A stretch of 64,000 bases of DNA. Source: CAWCGU01 sp963838095 (lineage in GTDB: Bacteria > Actinomycetota > Thermoleophilia > Solirubrobacterales > 70-9). Positions within the stretch are counted from its first letter, which is position 1. Each line of letters starts with the position of its first letter. The stretch is from assembly GCA_963838095.1 (NCBI GenBank), contig CAWIPO010000008.1:1-64000 (forward strand), read 5' to 3'. Both the position numbers and the translations under genes were made by a program. Shown here in pieces: positions 26,273-35,316 of the stretch. The notes beneath the pieces are model-generated. The model made no database searches, was not told where the DNA came from, and was given only the letters and a program-made list of their open reading frames with translations.

Positions 26273-26677
26273 CTATTCCGCGACCCCGGCCGCTTCCAGA
26301 GCGGCCGCCTGGTCCATGTATCCGCGCAGTCCGGTGACAAGGCCGTTGGAAACGTCGAAGACGACAGCGGTCCGTTGCTCAAGCTCGATGCCGCTGCCGC
26401 GCCCGCGCAGGTATTCGTGAAGTAATACGACCACTCGATCCCCGGCGTCGACAATCCGCTCGGGCTCCAATCGCCGCTCGTCCCATGCCTCGCGCTCATC
26501 GCCCTCGAACGCTGCCACGATCGCTTCGAGCCCCCGTAGGACCCGATCCTCCTCGAGGCCGCCAACGGTTCCATAGCGGGTGACTTCGGGGTGCACCAGG
26601 CTTGCCACCGCATCCCAGTCGCCAGCAGCTCCTTTGGCTAGGAGCTCGCTCACGAGCTCGACGTTTTCCGCCGCCAC
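26273..26677 (-). CDS. SnoaL/NTF2-like protein
   Basis: 134 residues from GTG 26677, five bases after the stop of the SRPBCC gene. The NTF2-like pattern is clear: VELVSELLAKGAAGDWDAVASLVHPEVTRYG, then GLEAIVAAFEGDEREAWDERRLEPERIVDAGDRVVVLLHEYLRGRGSG and a final RGYMDQAAALEAAG. Such proteins include small hydrolases, isomerases and non-catalytic binders; nothing here fixes the substrate. It is cotranscribed with the SRPBCC gene. Confidence 0.75.
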   Translation of the reverse strand: MAAENVELVSELLAKGAAGDWDAVASLVHPEVTRYGTVGGLEEDRVLRGLEAIVAAFEGDEREAWDERRLEPERIVDAGDRVVVLLHEYLRGRGSGIELEQRTAVVFDVSNGLVTGLRGYMDQAAALEAAGVAE

Positions 26678-26681
26678 GAAC

Positions 26682-27113
26682 TCAGTCTCGCGCGGCCAGG
26701 GTCTGCCGCAGCCCGTCCACGGCCTGCTCTGCCCAGCGCTTGATGAACCAGCGTCCAAGCGACCGATCGAACAGCCGGTACCGGAGCGAAGGCGGGTGCA
26801 CTCCCATCTCCATGTCGACGAACGTGCCGCCTTGCGCGGGGGTCAGCGTCCAGCGCTGGAAGCCGCCGGTTGTCGGGCAACTCCACTTCAGTTCCTTGAA
26901 CTCGTCGCGCCGGTCGATGATTCGGGTGTACTCGAACCGCCGTCCGGCGAAACGGGGCAAGACCTGGGTATAGACGTCCCCAACCTCGAACGTCTCGCCG
27001 CGAATCTCTACCGCGGCCGGCCACCACCGAGGGTAGGTGGCGGGGTTCCCGACGAGCGCCCAGACCTCCTCCAGCGGCGCATCAAGGTGGGCCTGCGCAC
27101 GGTAGTCCGACAT
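26682..27113 (-). CDS. SRPBCC (START-like) family protein
   Basis: About 143 residues from ATG 27113 (MSDYRAQAHLDAPLEEVWALVGNPATYPRWWPAAVEIRGETFEVGD). This is the START/Bet v1-like helix-grip fold of polyketide cyclase-like proteins, which bind hydrophobic ligands. The later GTFVDMEMGVHPPSLRYRLFDRSLGRWF matches the long C-terminal helix. An earlier ATG at 27164 adds residues without fold support. Function unknown; operon with the SnoaL-like gene. Confidence 0.75.
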   Translation of the reverse strand: MSDYRAQAHLDAPLEEVWALVGNPATYPRWWPAAVEIRGETFEVGDVYTQVLPRFAGRRFEYTRIIDRRDEFKELKWSCPTTGGFQRWTLTPAQGGTFVDMEMGVHPPSLRYRLFDRSLGRWFIKRWAEQAVDGLRQTLAARD

Positions 27114-27194
27114 CACGCGATCTTCGCATAGAACGACAGCTGCGAAGCCGCGCTCGTTGAACACCTTGGTCAGAGATAATCGCGCCGCCTTCCC

Positions 27195-28256
27195 ATGGAT
27201 CTCGACGAGCGTCTCGCAGCGCGCTTCCCCGGTCTTTCGCGCCGGCTCATCGCTCGCGTATTGGCGCTGCCTCCCGAATCACCGACAAGACGCAGGATTC
27301 TCGAGCGCGCCTTCCAGACCCACGCAGGTACGTCACATCCGGCGGCCGGCGTCTATCGAACGCCCGAGGAGCGATTCGAAGGGCTCCCGGACTTTGATTT
27401 CGAGCCCAACTACAGGGACGTTGGTGACCTTCGCCTGGCCCACCTCGACGTCGGCGAGGGCCCGCCGGTCTTGATGCTCCACGGGGAGCCCACTTGGTCC
27501 TTCATCTGGCGGCAGCTGATCCCACCGATTTGCGACGCGGGGTATCGGTGCGTGGCGCCCGACCACGCGGGGTTCGGACGTTCCGACAAGCCCACCGACC
27601 CGGCCTGGCAGTCGCTCGAACGCCACGTCGAGCTGACGGCCTCCCTGCTCGAGGACCTCGACCTGCACGACGTCACCCTGGTGGTGCACGACTGGGGCGG
27701 TCCGATCGGGTTGACCCTCGCCCTGGCATATCCGGACCGCGTTGCGCGGATCGTCATCCTCGACACCGTGATCGATCCACACGAGGTGTGGGTCAACGAT
27801 GCCTGGGTGCGGATCCGGGAATGGATCGAGCGCACAGAGGACCTGTCGGTCGGAGAGCTCGTGCGGGCGATGTGCCTGAACGACCTCAGTGACGATGTCG
27901 TCGCAGCCTACGAGGCGCCATTCCCCACGCTGGACTCGAAGGCGTCCATGAGAGGCCTGGTCATGAGCGTCCCGCGAATCGACGACAAGAGCTCGGCGGC
28001 GCTTTCCGAAGCTTGGTTTCGCGCTCTTCGCCGCGACACCAGGCCGATGTTGGTGATCTGGGCGGAAGGCGACCTCTTCCTTACCCTCGCGAGCGGCCAG
28101 CGGCTCGCCTCGCGGATCGGGCGTGACATCGACCACGTGATCCCGCAGGCGGGGCACGCTCTGCAAGAGGACCAGGGCCCGATGATCGGGAAGTTGATCG
28201 CGGAGTGGCTGCCGGCAGTCAGCTCGGATTCGCAGAACTCCGGGGCGCTCATGTGA
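27195..28256 (+). CDS. Haloalkane dehalogenase-like alpha/beta hydrolase
   Basis: 353 residues. The oxyanion motif HGEPTW (96-101) supplies the halide-binding Trp position. The nucleophile is D166 followed by W167 in VVHDWGGPIG, as in DhlA-type enzymes. D293 (WAEGDLF) and H321 (QAGHALQED) complete the triad. An Asp rather than Ser nucleophile, with Trp next to it, points to haloalkane dehalogenase subfamily I; epoxide hydrolase is the main alternative. An N-terminal extension of about 70 residues precedes the core. It converges on the PIN toxin gene with an eight-base overlap of the 3' ends. Confidence 0.78.
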   Translation: MDLDERLAARFPGLSRRLIARVLALPPESPTRRRILERAFQTHAGTSHPAAGVYRTPEERFEGLPDFDFEPNYRDVGDLRLAHLDVGEGPPVLMLHGEPTWSFIWRQLIPPICDAGYRCVAPDHAGFGRSDKPTDPAWQSLERHVELTASLLEDLDLHDVTLVVHDWGGPIGLTLALAYPDRVARIVILDTVIDPHEVWVNDAWVRIREWIERTEDLSVGELVRAMCLNDLSDDVVAAYEAPFPTLDSKASMRGLVMSVPRIDDKSSAALSEAWFRALRRDTRPMLVIWAEGDLFLTLASGQRLASRIGRDIDHVIPQAGHALQEDQGPMIGKLIAEWLPAVSSDSQNSGALM

Positions 28257-28662
28257 GCTGGGCGACGAATTCCCGAGGCGTCACCACCGGGGGGGTGAGG
28301 TCGGCAAGCTCAGTCAGGTGGCTGTCACCCGAGACGATCACATCAGCGCGCGCCGCCTGCGCGAGCGCGATCAGGTAGTCGTCGGCGCTGTCGGGGCTGA
28401 CGGCGGGTGGGTCCGGCGGATCGGCGACCGTGACTGCGTCGCCGGCGAGCGCGGCGATGTAGGCCTCGGCGCGTCCTTCGGAGGCTTGGAGCCTGAACTT
28501 GGGGCGGGCGAGCACGTCGGTGAGCTCGGCGATCAGCTGCGGTGAGACCACGAGTTCGAACGCGCCTTCACGCCACGCCCGCACGATGCGATCGGGGGAG
28601 CCTCCACGCTGGGAGATGAACGCGGAGACCAGCACGTTCGGGTCAAGGACGGCTCGCTTCAA
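28249..28662 (-). CDS. PIN-domain toxin (COG1569 type)
   Basis: 137 residues: AVLDPNVLVSAFISQRGGSPDRIV gives the first catalytic Asp; QLIAELTDVLARPKF the Glu; SPDSADDYLIALAQAARADVIVSGDSHL the last acidic pair. This is the subtype of PIN nucleases annotated as the toxin of RHH-linked systems. The start overlaps the antitoxin stop by four bases (ATGA), the usual coupling. Presumed target: an RNA. Confidence 0.87.
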   Translation of the reverse strand: MKRAVLDPNVLVSAFISQRGGSPDRIVRAWREGAFELVVSPQLIAELTDVLARPKFRLQASEGRAEAYIAALAGDAVTVADPPDPPAVSPDSADDYLIALAQAARADVIVSGDSHLTELADLTPPVVTPREFVAQLT

Positions 28663-28904
28663 CGCCGCTTGCGACGTTCGCGGCGGGCTGCGTGGACTTC
28701 GGTGTTGGCGAGCTCCAGCCCCTCATCCTCCGTCAGTGTGCTCAGTCGCTGGGCTTCGTCGAGTGCCGCGATCCCGAGGTGGGCGCGCAGCGCCTCCTCG
28801 ATCACTTCCGAGTCGCGTTTGTCGAGGCGGGCGGCCCGGACCTTTGCCGCACGTGCGACCTCGGGGTCGAGATAAACCGTGACCTTGCGCTTGGCCGTCG
28901 CCAT
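28659..28904 (-). CDS. Ribbon-helix-helix antitoxin
   Basis: 81 residues: KRKVTVYLDPEVARAAKVRAARLDKRDSEVIEEALRAHL is a typical RHH DNA-binding domain. The C-terminal tail (DEAQRLSTLTEDEGLELANTEVHAARRERRKRR) probably binds and blocks the PIN toxin. A perfect 16-bp palindrome lies ten bases upstream of the ATG. Confidence 0.87.
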   Translation of the reverse strand: MATAKRKVTVYLDPEVARAAKVRAARLDKRDSEVIEEALRAHLGIAALDEAQRLSTLTEDEGLELANTEVHAARRERRKRR

Positions 28905-28914
28905 ACCCTGATAC

Positions 28915-28930
28915 TAGCGTTATAACGCTA
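28915..28930. promoter_or_regulatory. Perfect 16-bp palindromic operator of RHH/PIN module
   Basis: TAGCGTTATAACGCTA is its own reverse complement. It sits where the -10 region of the antitoxin promoter should be. RHH antitoxins bind such short palindromes to repress their operon. Confidence 0.72.
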
Positions 28931-28968
28931 TGACGTCAAAAGGCTGAGAGCGCCGGTGGGCCGCAGGG

Positions 28969-29769
28969 TTACGGGGTCCCCGAGTTTCCCGGCGACGTGG
29001 CCTGTCCTGGCGGAGTCTGCTGTTGGCCCGGAGGGGTCTGCGTCTGATTTGGTGGTGACGCCGGCGCCTGGGAATGCGGTGGCGGGTCGCCCGCGCCGTC
29101 CTGCGCGTGCGGCGGCGGTCCTCCGACGCCGTCCTGGGCGTGCTCGGGTGGCGTTCCGTTGCCCTGGCCACCCTGGTTCGAGTGCGACGGGGCGCCCGTC
29201 TCCTCATCCTGCGCGTGGGCCGGCGGACCGTTCGAGGAACCGGATCCGTTTCCGGCATTGGCCGGGCGACCGCCGGAACTCCCGGCGCCGCGATCACCAT
29301 GCGCGTTGTTCTCGTCATTGCTCGCACTGGAGCCGTCGTCCGATCCACTTCCAGAGGAGCTCGCCGGCCCACCGTCGCCATCGCCGACGCTAGGGCCCGA
29401 GGCCTCAGGCCCGTCGGACTCCTGATTGGGAAGCTCGACGCCAACGCTCTCGAAGGCCGAGTCGACGGAGCCCGGGAGCTCTACACCGGCGAATGCCAGT
29501 CCGGCGAGGACGGCGGGAAGGCCGAGCACGAGCGCGGCGAGCGAGGCGATAGCCCGCTTCCGGCGCCAGGGGGTGGCCGGCGCCGTCCGCGGCCTGCTTC
29601 TAGTGCGCGCTTCATCGGCGGCGGCGGAGATCATCGCGAGGTGACTCGCGCGAGCCTCGTCGCTCGGCGGCGCGACGAGCTCGCGCTCGACGGCTCGCTC
29701 GAGGTCTCGGAGGATAATCTCGCTGTCGGTTTGGCGGGCCATCACTTCTCTAAAGCGATCTCGGCGCAC
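28969..29769 (-). CDS. Anti-sigma-factor-like one-TM protein with low-complexity exterior
   Basis: Begins 13 bases after the ECF sigma gene stop. An ATG at 29742 (MARQTDSEIILRDLERAVERELVAPPSDEARASHLAMI) is an alternative start. A cytoplasmic helical N-terminus is followed by one membrane span (IASLAALVLGLPAVLAGLAFAGVELPG) and a long external tail made of Gly/Ser/Asn/Asp, then Pro/Gln repeats including HAQDGVGGPPPHAQDGAGDPPPHSQ. Position and topology fit the anti-sigma factor of the pair, although the zinc-binding HxxxCxxC motif is not seen. The extracellular tail could sense the wall. Confidence 0.7.
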   Translation of the reverse strand: MRRDRFREVMARQTDSEIILRDLERAVERELVAPPSDEARASHLAMISAAADEARTRSRPRTAPATPWRRKRAIASLAALVLGLPAVLAGLAFAGVELPGSVDSAFESVGVELPNQESDGPEASGPSVGDGDGGPASSSGSGSDDGSSASNDENNAHGDRGAGSSGGRPANAGNGSGSSNGPPAHAQDEETGAPSHSNQGGQGNGTPPEHAQDGVGGPPPHAQDGAGDPPPHSQAPASPPNQTQTPPGQQQTPPGQATSPGNSGTP

Positions 29770-29782
29770 GAAGAGGTACGGG

Positions 29783-30334
29783 TCATCGCTCCACCTCCTT
29801 CCTCAACCTCGCGAGCCCACGCCGCTGCAGCTGCTTTACGGCTCCCGGCCGCTTTCCGATCGCCCGCGCGACCTCTTCGACGGTGAAGTCCCCGAGGATG
29901 CGAAGCAAGAGCACCGAGCGCTGCTCCTCGGAGAGCGTGCTCAGTCGGCGCACGATTTCGCCTTCCTCGATTCGCGTGAGCGCTTCTGTCTCCGCGTCTC
30001 CGCTCCCCGCGCCCAGCTCGATCTCGTCTCCCGGCGCGAGGCTCACCGGCCTCCGAGAGTCCCGCCGAACGGCGTCGATCAGCCGGTGATGTGCGATCGA
30101 GAAGAGCCAGGCGCGGAACTCCCGCTCACCGCCCGAGAAGGATGCGAGATCGCGAACGGCGCCGACGAAGACCTCCCCAAGGACGTCTTCTGGCTCCGCC
30201 GCCCCCTTCGCCCTCAGATAACCGAGGATCCTCGGCGCGAGCGCGTCGTAGATCTCCGCCCACGCCTGCGGGTCGCCTTCGCGCGCGAGCTCCAAGCGCC
30301 GCTTGAACGCCGCCTCCTCGTTCATCGCGCCCAT
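29783..30334 (-). CDS. ECF RNA polymerase sigma factor
   Basis: 183 residues (ATG 30325 is an equally good start). Region 2: DPQAWAEIYDALAPRILGYLRAKGAAEPEDVLGEVFVGAVRDLASF and EFRAWLFSIAHHRLIDAVRRDSRR. Region 4: LSTLSEEQRSVLLLRILGDFTVEEVARAIGKRPGAVKQLQRRGLARLRKEV. This is a complete ECF factor. The downstream one-TM gene is the probable anti-sigma partner. It is divergent from the DUF11/RTX gene, which it may control. Confidence 0.92.
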   Translation of the reverse strand: MGAMNEEAAFKRRLELAREGDPQAWAEIYDALAPRILGYLRAKGAAEPEDVLGEVFVGAVRDLASFSGGEREFRAWLFSIAHHRLIDAVRRDSRRPVSLAPGDEIELGAGSGDAETEALTRIEEGEIVRRLSTLSEEQRSVLLLRILGDFTVEEVARAIGKRPGAVKQLQRRGLARLRKEVER

Positions 30335-30432
30335 TGTGCCGCCCCGTCCATCGGCAAACGCCCAGTAACCCTTCGGGGCGCTCGTGCGCTTTCACAGATA
30401 TGGCCGCAAGGATCCGCGACGGAGGGAGATCG

Positions 30433-31277
30433 ATGAAGCTGGGAAACGGAACGACGCGCGGGCTCACACGACTGGTGATGCTTGTTGGGGCAGTCATGCT
30501 CCTCGCGCCCGCGAGCGCACAGGCCCAGGGCGCGGACCTGTCCGTCGCTGCGACCGATAGCGCCGACCCCGTGGGCGTCGGTAGCGAGTTCACCTACAAC
30601 CTCACGATTGCGAACGCCGGGCCGGACGCTGCCACCGGCGTCGAGCTGACCGACACGTTGCCGAACGAGGTCGGCTTCGTGTCTGCGTCGGCCTCCCAGG
30701 GAACCTGTGCGATTCAAGGCTCGAAGCGGGTCGAGTGCGCTCTTGGGAACCTCGCCGCCGGAGCGAGCGCCTCGGTCGAGATCCGCGTTCGCGCCGAGCG
30801 CGCGGGGCAGGCGACGAACGCCGCTTCGGTGAGCGGCTCGCCCGCTGACCCGACCACGTCAAACGACGAGGACTCTGAGGTGACCACGATCCAGGACCCG
30901 GCGGCGGGCGCCGCTTGCGCGGGTCAGAGCGTGACGCTCATCGGCACCGCGGGCGCGGACACCCTGACCGGCACTGACAAGCGGGACGTGATCGCCGGTC
31001 TCGACGGCGACGACGTGATCATGGGTCTCGGCAAGGACGACGTGATCTGCGGGGGCTCGGCAACGACACGATCAAATCCGGGGACGATTCGGACACGGTC
31101 AAGGCCGGCGGCGGTAACGATCGCGTCCGCGGCAGCGCGGGCAACGACGTCCTCTCGGGGAGCGGCGGCGATGACAACCTCGGCGGCGGGGCCGGCGACG
31201 ACACGCTCAGGGGAGGCCCCGGCAACGATCGTTGCCGCGGCGGGCCGGGAACGGACGTCCGGCGCGGCTGCGAGTGA
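30433..31277 (+). CDS. Secreted DUF11 + RTX-type calcium-binding repeat protein, frameshifted
   Basis: ATG 30433 follows GGAGGGAG. The signal peptide (TRLVMLVGAVMLLAPASAQAQG) leads into a DUF11 beta-sandwich (DLSVAATDSADPVGVGSEFTYNLTIANAGPDAATGVELTDTLP...). The C-terminal third has hemolysin-type GGxGxDxx repeats: TLTGTDKRDVIAGLDGDDVIMGLGKDDVICGG, then after a one-base shift near 31,060 GNDTIKSGDDSDTVKAGGGNDRVRG and further units to the TGA at 31277. The repeats would bind calcium outside the cell. Likely a surface or matrix protein; it faces the ECF sigma gene. Confidence 0.8.
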
Positions 31278-31287
31278 GCCCCGCTCG

Positions 31288-33556
31288 CTAGCCGCCCGGA
31301 CTGGCCAGTCGCCACGAGGCGAACGCGGGGCCGGCCCAGCCTCCGCCCGACCCGGCGGGCGCGGGGCCGAGTCGCCGGCCGCCGTAGATGACGTCGGCGG
31401 AGGCGTCCTGGTAGGTGAGCCAGGGGATCGTGTTCTCGCTCGGCGATGCCCGGGCGTCGACCAGTCGCAGACCCCGGTCGGGAATACCTGCTGGAGCGTG
31501 GTCCACTGCGCGTCGGTGAACGTGACCGACCCGTAGTCCGTTCGCGTCAGCGGCTTCAGGCGGCACTCGTTGGTGTCGGTCGCGATGCTCTCGCCCGCCA
31601 CCGTGGCCGGCGTCCCGTAGCACGGTCTGGACCTGGGCGTTGCTGCACACCTGGCCGATGCCGGGCACGTTGACTGCCTCCACCCCCGGAATCTGGGAGC
31701 AGCGGTCCTGGAGATCCGCGGGCCGGTCGTCGATCAGCTTCTGTGAGAGGGGCACGCGGCGCTTGTCCTTCTCCACCGCGGCGAGCCAGCGGTCCATCGC
31801 CAGCAGGCCCTCGGTGGTGTAGTTCGGGTCGCCGATCAGGGCGACTTGGCCGAACCAGATCACCTGGTTGGCGAAGGTGCCGTGCTCGCGCTCGAGCCGG
31901 GCGCGGATCGCCCAGGTGCGGTAGGCGTCGTGGAAGGCGCCTGGATCGGGCCCGCGCAGGTCGATGATCGCGACCTGGTCGAGGTTGCTGGTGGTGTTGA
32001 TCGCCCCCGAGCGGTAGGCGCGACGAAGCGCCGGTCCGGTCGGCGGCGAACCGCTCCGGCGTCGGGTTGAGGTCGATGTCGGCGCCGCCGACCTTCACGT
32101 TCAGGTCGACGAACTGTGCCGGGGTGATCGTCCCGTCGAGCAGCGCGCCGAGCCCGAACTCGACGCCGACGTCGCCGAGCGGCAGGCCGGCGAAGCCGTG
32201 GCCGATGCTCTGCTCCTGCGGCGCCCCACTGCGGCTTTCGCCGCGGGCCGAAGACGTTGATCATGTAGTCGGCGAGCGTGCAGCGCGCGCCGCCGGGGTT
32301 GTTCGCCGGGTGGTAGCGCTCGGCCTCGCTGACGCCCGCGCAGGCGTTGGTCGGGTCGGCGAGCGAGGTCCAGTAGATCGAGTCGAAGACGATCGAGTTG
32401 ACGTGGTTCGGATGCCCCTCGATCGCGGCGATCTCGGCCGGGGTCCAGACGCACGCCCGGCGCCCACCTCGACGGGTCCTCGACGTAGCTCGCGGATCAG
32501 GTGGTAGGCGGCGAGCTGCTGGCCGGTCGACCAGGCGTCGGGGAAGCTGCACTGCGGCAGGATCCCCTGGTAGATGCCGGGGTAGGCGTTCGCAACCTGC
32601 TGCTGGGTGAGCGAGCCGCCCGAGCAGCCGGTGCCGATCGTGTAGCGGATCGCGGCCGTACTGCTCGACCAGGCGCTCCTTCGCCATGATCATCGACTCG
32701 GCCTGGGTGACGATGTTGCAGTTGTGGCCGGCGTTGTTGAGCGCCGTCGACATCACCGCGAAGCCGCGTGAGAGCGCAACCGTCGGGCTCGAGCTGCCCG
32801 CCGACGCGCCATCGGTCGCGACCGTGTCGGAGGTGACGCTCGGCGCCGTCCCCGCCTGGTGGTCGATGCCGCAGCTGGAGCCGTGGGTGATCAGCAGCTT
32901 GTGGTTCCAGCCGCTTCTGCGGCGCCCACGGCGCCCACGGCTGCTCGGGGTCGAAGAGGACGGCGATCTTGTACTGGTCGCGGTCCTGGTAGCCGGTCTC
33001 GACGCGGACGATGAACGGCACCTCTCTGCCCTGGTCGGTGTTCGTCGTGGCGACGTCCGAGGGCGGGTTCTCCGGGTCGTATTCCTCGAGGCCCCGCCGC
33101 CGGTGGACTGGTAGAGCGAACTCGTACTCGGCCGGCTGGTTGCACTGCTCGTCCTCCGCGTCCTCCTGGCAGACCCAGGGGGTCACCTGGGGGCCGGAGA
33201 AGACCGGGCCGCCGTTCGGGTGGTTGGCGATCGTCGATCCGCTTCGCCGGGCCGCCCCTGACGCGGGCGCTGAGCCGGTTGTTGCCCGTCGCGCAGCCCG
33301 GTCAGCAGGGCCTCGAAGCGGCCGTTCTCGCGGACGGCGAACTGCATCGGTGACGTTGGTGCGCCCGAGCCGGACCCGGAGCTTCGACGGCCACGCCCCG
33401 CGGCGGCGTCACCGCGACCAGCGCGTCGCCGGCCGAGATCAGGTCGGCGCGGTTGGAGAGCACCTTGATCCGCGGCGCCTTCGCTCGCCAGCGCCGGCTC
33501 ACAGACCAGCCACAGCGCGAGCAAGCAGCCCACGAAACCCCCCTCCGAACAACCAC
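31288..33556 (-). CDS. DUF6351-like secreted protein, multiply frameshifted
   Basis: A large exported protein spread over many frames. Recognisable order on the minus strand: signal peptide (VGCLLALWLVCEPALA), APRIKVLSNRADLISAGDALVAVTPP, then ENPPSDVATTNTDQGREVPFIVRVETG, IGTGCSGGSLTQQQVANAYPGIYQG, VFDSIYWTSLADPTNACAGVSEAERY, DLNVKVGGADIDLNPTPERFAADR, VIWFGQVALIGDPNYTTEGLLAMDRWL, and an end NTIPWLTYQDASADVIYGGRRLG. G-C-S-G-G-S resembles an alpha/beta-hydrolase nucleophile elbow. The order and length (about 730 residues) fit the DUF6351 proteins of Solirubrobacterales. At least six indels are needed, more than in any other gene here, so real decay is possible. Confidence 0.6.
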
Positions 33557-33725
33557 GGCCGGGAGCCTAGAGGCTGGATGGGAACCGTGCGCTGCTTCCC
33601 TCGAAGTGTTTGCGTTCTGTGAGCGGCGGTTGCTGAATTTGTCGCAAATGGCGCTTATTTGGGCACTGGAAGCTGCAAGTTTCCGTCCTACCGTTTGGTA
33701 GTGTGCGCCGCCTACCGCTGAGTCT

Positions 33726-33845
33726 CCGCCTACATAACGCGGGGAGCGGGGGACCCAACCAGTTGGGGCGAATCCCGGGCTGATGCCCGGATAGCGCTGC
33801 CTCTTTTCGGCGCGAGCCCGTCAGCTAACCCCGTAAGCGCCCGGA
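33726..33845 (+). ncRNA. c-di-AMP riboswitch (ydaO-yuaA leader)
   Basis: Conserved blocks in the right order: AACGCGGGGAGCGGGGGACC, then GGGGCGAATCCC with a short hairpin (GGGC...GCCC), then GAGCCCGTCAGCTAACCCCG followed by TAAGCG. These are the hallmarks of the ydaO class. In actinobacteria this element commonly sits upstream of wall-hydrolase and resuscitation-type genes, where c-di-AMP turns expression off. Here it ends a few bases before an RlpA-type gene. Limits are approximate. Confidence 0.88.
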
Positions 33846-33851
33846 AGAGAC

Positions 33852-34657
33852 ATGCGCGAAACGACCGACCCCCGCTACGACGCGGGACAAGATCGAATCA
33901 CCCGCCGGGAGCAATCCTGGTTCGTCAGCCGTCCCGACCGGGTCGCGTTGTGGGCATTCCTGCTGACGCTGCTGATCACCGTCTTCGCCGCCGTCTCCGG
34001 CGCGGGGGCCGCGACCTCGGGCGGCGTCGGCTCCGGTGGCGCCTCCTCCGGCGATACGGGCAATGTCGGGCGATCCGGAAAGCGGGGAGCCCTCCGACCG
34101 GGCCGCCGATCGGCCCGATCGGCGTCGAGGACAGCGAAGGGCTGCCGGCTCCGTGCCAGCCCGCCGAGTTCGGCGACCGGATCCTCAAGCACGGGGACTG
34201 CGGCGCCGACGTCAAGACCTTGAACTGGATCCTGAGGGCGTCGGCCGACGCCGGCGGCCTGGGCTCGGGTCTCGCTTCGGCGATCCGACCGAGGATGCGG
34301 TGCAGGACATCCAGCGCAAGGGCGACCTGCGCACCGACGGCGTCGTCGACGGCGACACCCGCGGGGTCCTGAAGCGGACGATGCCCAAGGGCGTCGCCAC
34401 CTGGTACGGGCCCGGCTTCTACGGCAACCGGACCGCCTGCGGCCAGAAGCTGCGGCCGACACGCTCGGGGTCGCGCACCGGACGCTCCCCTGCGGCACCA
34501 AGGTCACGATCGCCTACGGCGGCGAGTTCGTGCGCACGCGCGTGATCGACCGCGGGCCGTTTGCGAACGGCGCCGACTGGGACCTCACCGGCGCGCTGCG
34601 CCGAGGCGATCGGGTTCGACGGCCTCGGCAAGATCCGCTTCGCGCGCGATCCGCTAG
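33852..34657 (+). CDS. RlpA-like (double-psi beta-barrel) wall protein with peptidoglycan-binding domain, frameshifted
   Basis: ATG 33852, just after the riboswitch. N-terminal membrane anchor (DRVALWAFLLTLLITVFAAVSGAGAA), Gly/Ser linker, then a peptidoglycan-binding-like stretch (PAEFGDRILKHGDCGADVKTLNWIL, GDPTEDAVQDIQRKGDLRTDGVVDGDTRG), then the RlpA barrel: GVATWYGPGFYGNRTACG, LPCGTKVTIAYGGEFVRTRVIDRGPF, WDLT and IGFDGLGKIRFA. These lie in changing frames with about four breaks, the last near 34,600. The end near 34,657 at a shared CTAG with the convergent gene is inferred. RlpA proteins cleave or bind naked glycan strands in the wall. Confidence 0.78.
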
Positions 34658-35245
34658 CGCCCGGCGGCCAGCTCGCTCAGGCGCGCCTGAAGGCAGCACC
34701 CGCGGCGCCGAGTGGTCCTGGGGGAGGGCTCCCGCGCGCGCGATCAGGCTCTCGAAGTCGGCCAGCGCGACCTGCGCCAGGGCCTCGAGGATCTCCTCGT
34801 CGTTCCAGTCGTGCTCACGGGCCTCCTCGAGCAGGTGGTGCTGCGGGCGGCCCTCGCTGGTGAGCGCGTCCTCGAGGAATGCGAGCAGCGCCGCCTCGCG
34901 CTTATCGGAGGACGTGAAGCTGCGAGCGCGTGAGATCTCGTCGAGCCCGAGACCGGCTGCCCTGGCCGCCGTCGCCTGCGGGCCGATGCTGTAGCCGTCG
35001 CCGCGGAGCTCGGCGACGGCAAGCGCGATCCGCCTCCGAGTCGCTTCCGCCAGCACCCCGGCGCGAAGCTCGGAGCGCATCCGCGTGTAGCCGCGAAGCG
35101 CCGCCGGCGCGCCGGCGAGCACGCCGACGAACTTCGGGATCTCGGCCCCCGCTGAGGCGACTCCCTTCAGGACCGGAATGCTGCCGTCGGGCGCGGTGAG
35201 CTCGTCGTGGATGTCGAAGCGGCTTACGTCAGTCTTGATGGTCAT
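34654..35245 (-). CDS. Carboxymuconolactone decarboxylase (AhpD-like) family protein, 3' frameshift
   Basis: Starts MTIKTDVSRFDIHDELTAPDGSIPVLKGVASAGAEIPKFVGVLAGAPAALRGYTRMRSEL. The family core follows (ATRRRIALAVAELRGDGYSIGPQATAARAAGLGLDEISRAR, then ALLAFLEDALTSEGRPQHHLLEEAREHDWNDEEILEALAQVALADFESLIARA). The usual E-x-x-C-x-x-C redox pair is absent (GYSIGPQ in its place), so the redox activity of AhpD is unlikely. The frame continues into the convergent RlpA gene; a shift near 34,720 would end it at TAG 34654 (RLSELAAGR). A palindrome lies upstream. Confidence 0.72.
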
Positions 35246-35278
35246 CCTGAGGCCCCTTTACTTTACATTTAGCTAGGT

Positions 35279-35295
35279 ACTTACGCGAGGTAAGT
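35279..35295. promoter_or_regulatory. Inverted repeat between CMD-like gene and glutamine synthetase gene
   Basis: ACTTAC-gcgag-GTAAGT, perfect six-base arms, in an AT-richer divergent promoter region. It looks like the operator of a dimeric (TetR-like) regulator. No such regulator gene is adjacent. Confidence 0.4.
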
Positions 35296-35316
35296 TATAG
35301 CGAATTCTCCGCCGTC

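Noticed and set aside
28969..29500. Repetitive Gly/Ser/Pro coding region as a mini-satellite
   Set aside because: Units such as HAQDG are only loosely repeated and lie within the anti-sigma-like exterior tail; no precise DNA repeat unit.
30950..31277. CRISPR-like or tandem DNA repeat
   Set aside because: The periodic GGxGxD coding pattern explains the repetition; there are no identical repeats with unique spacers.
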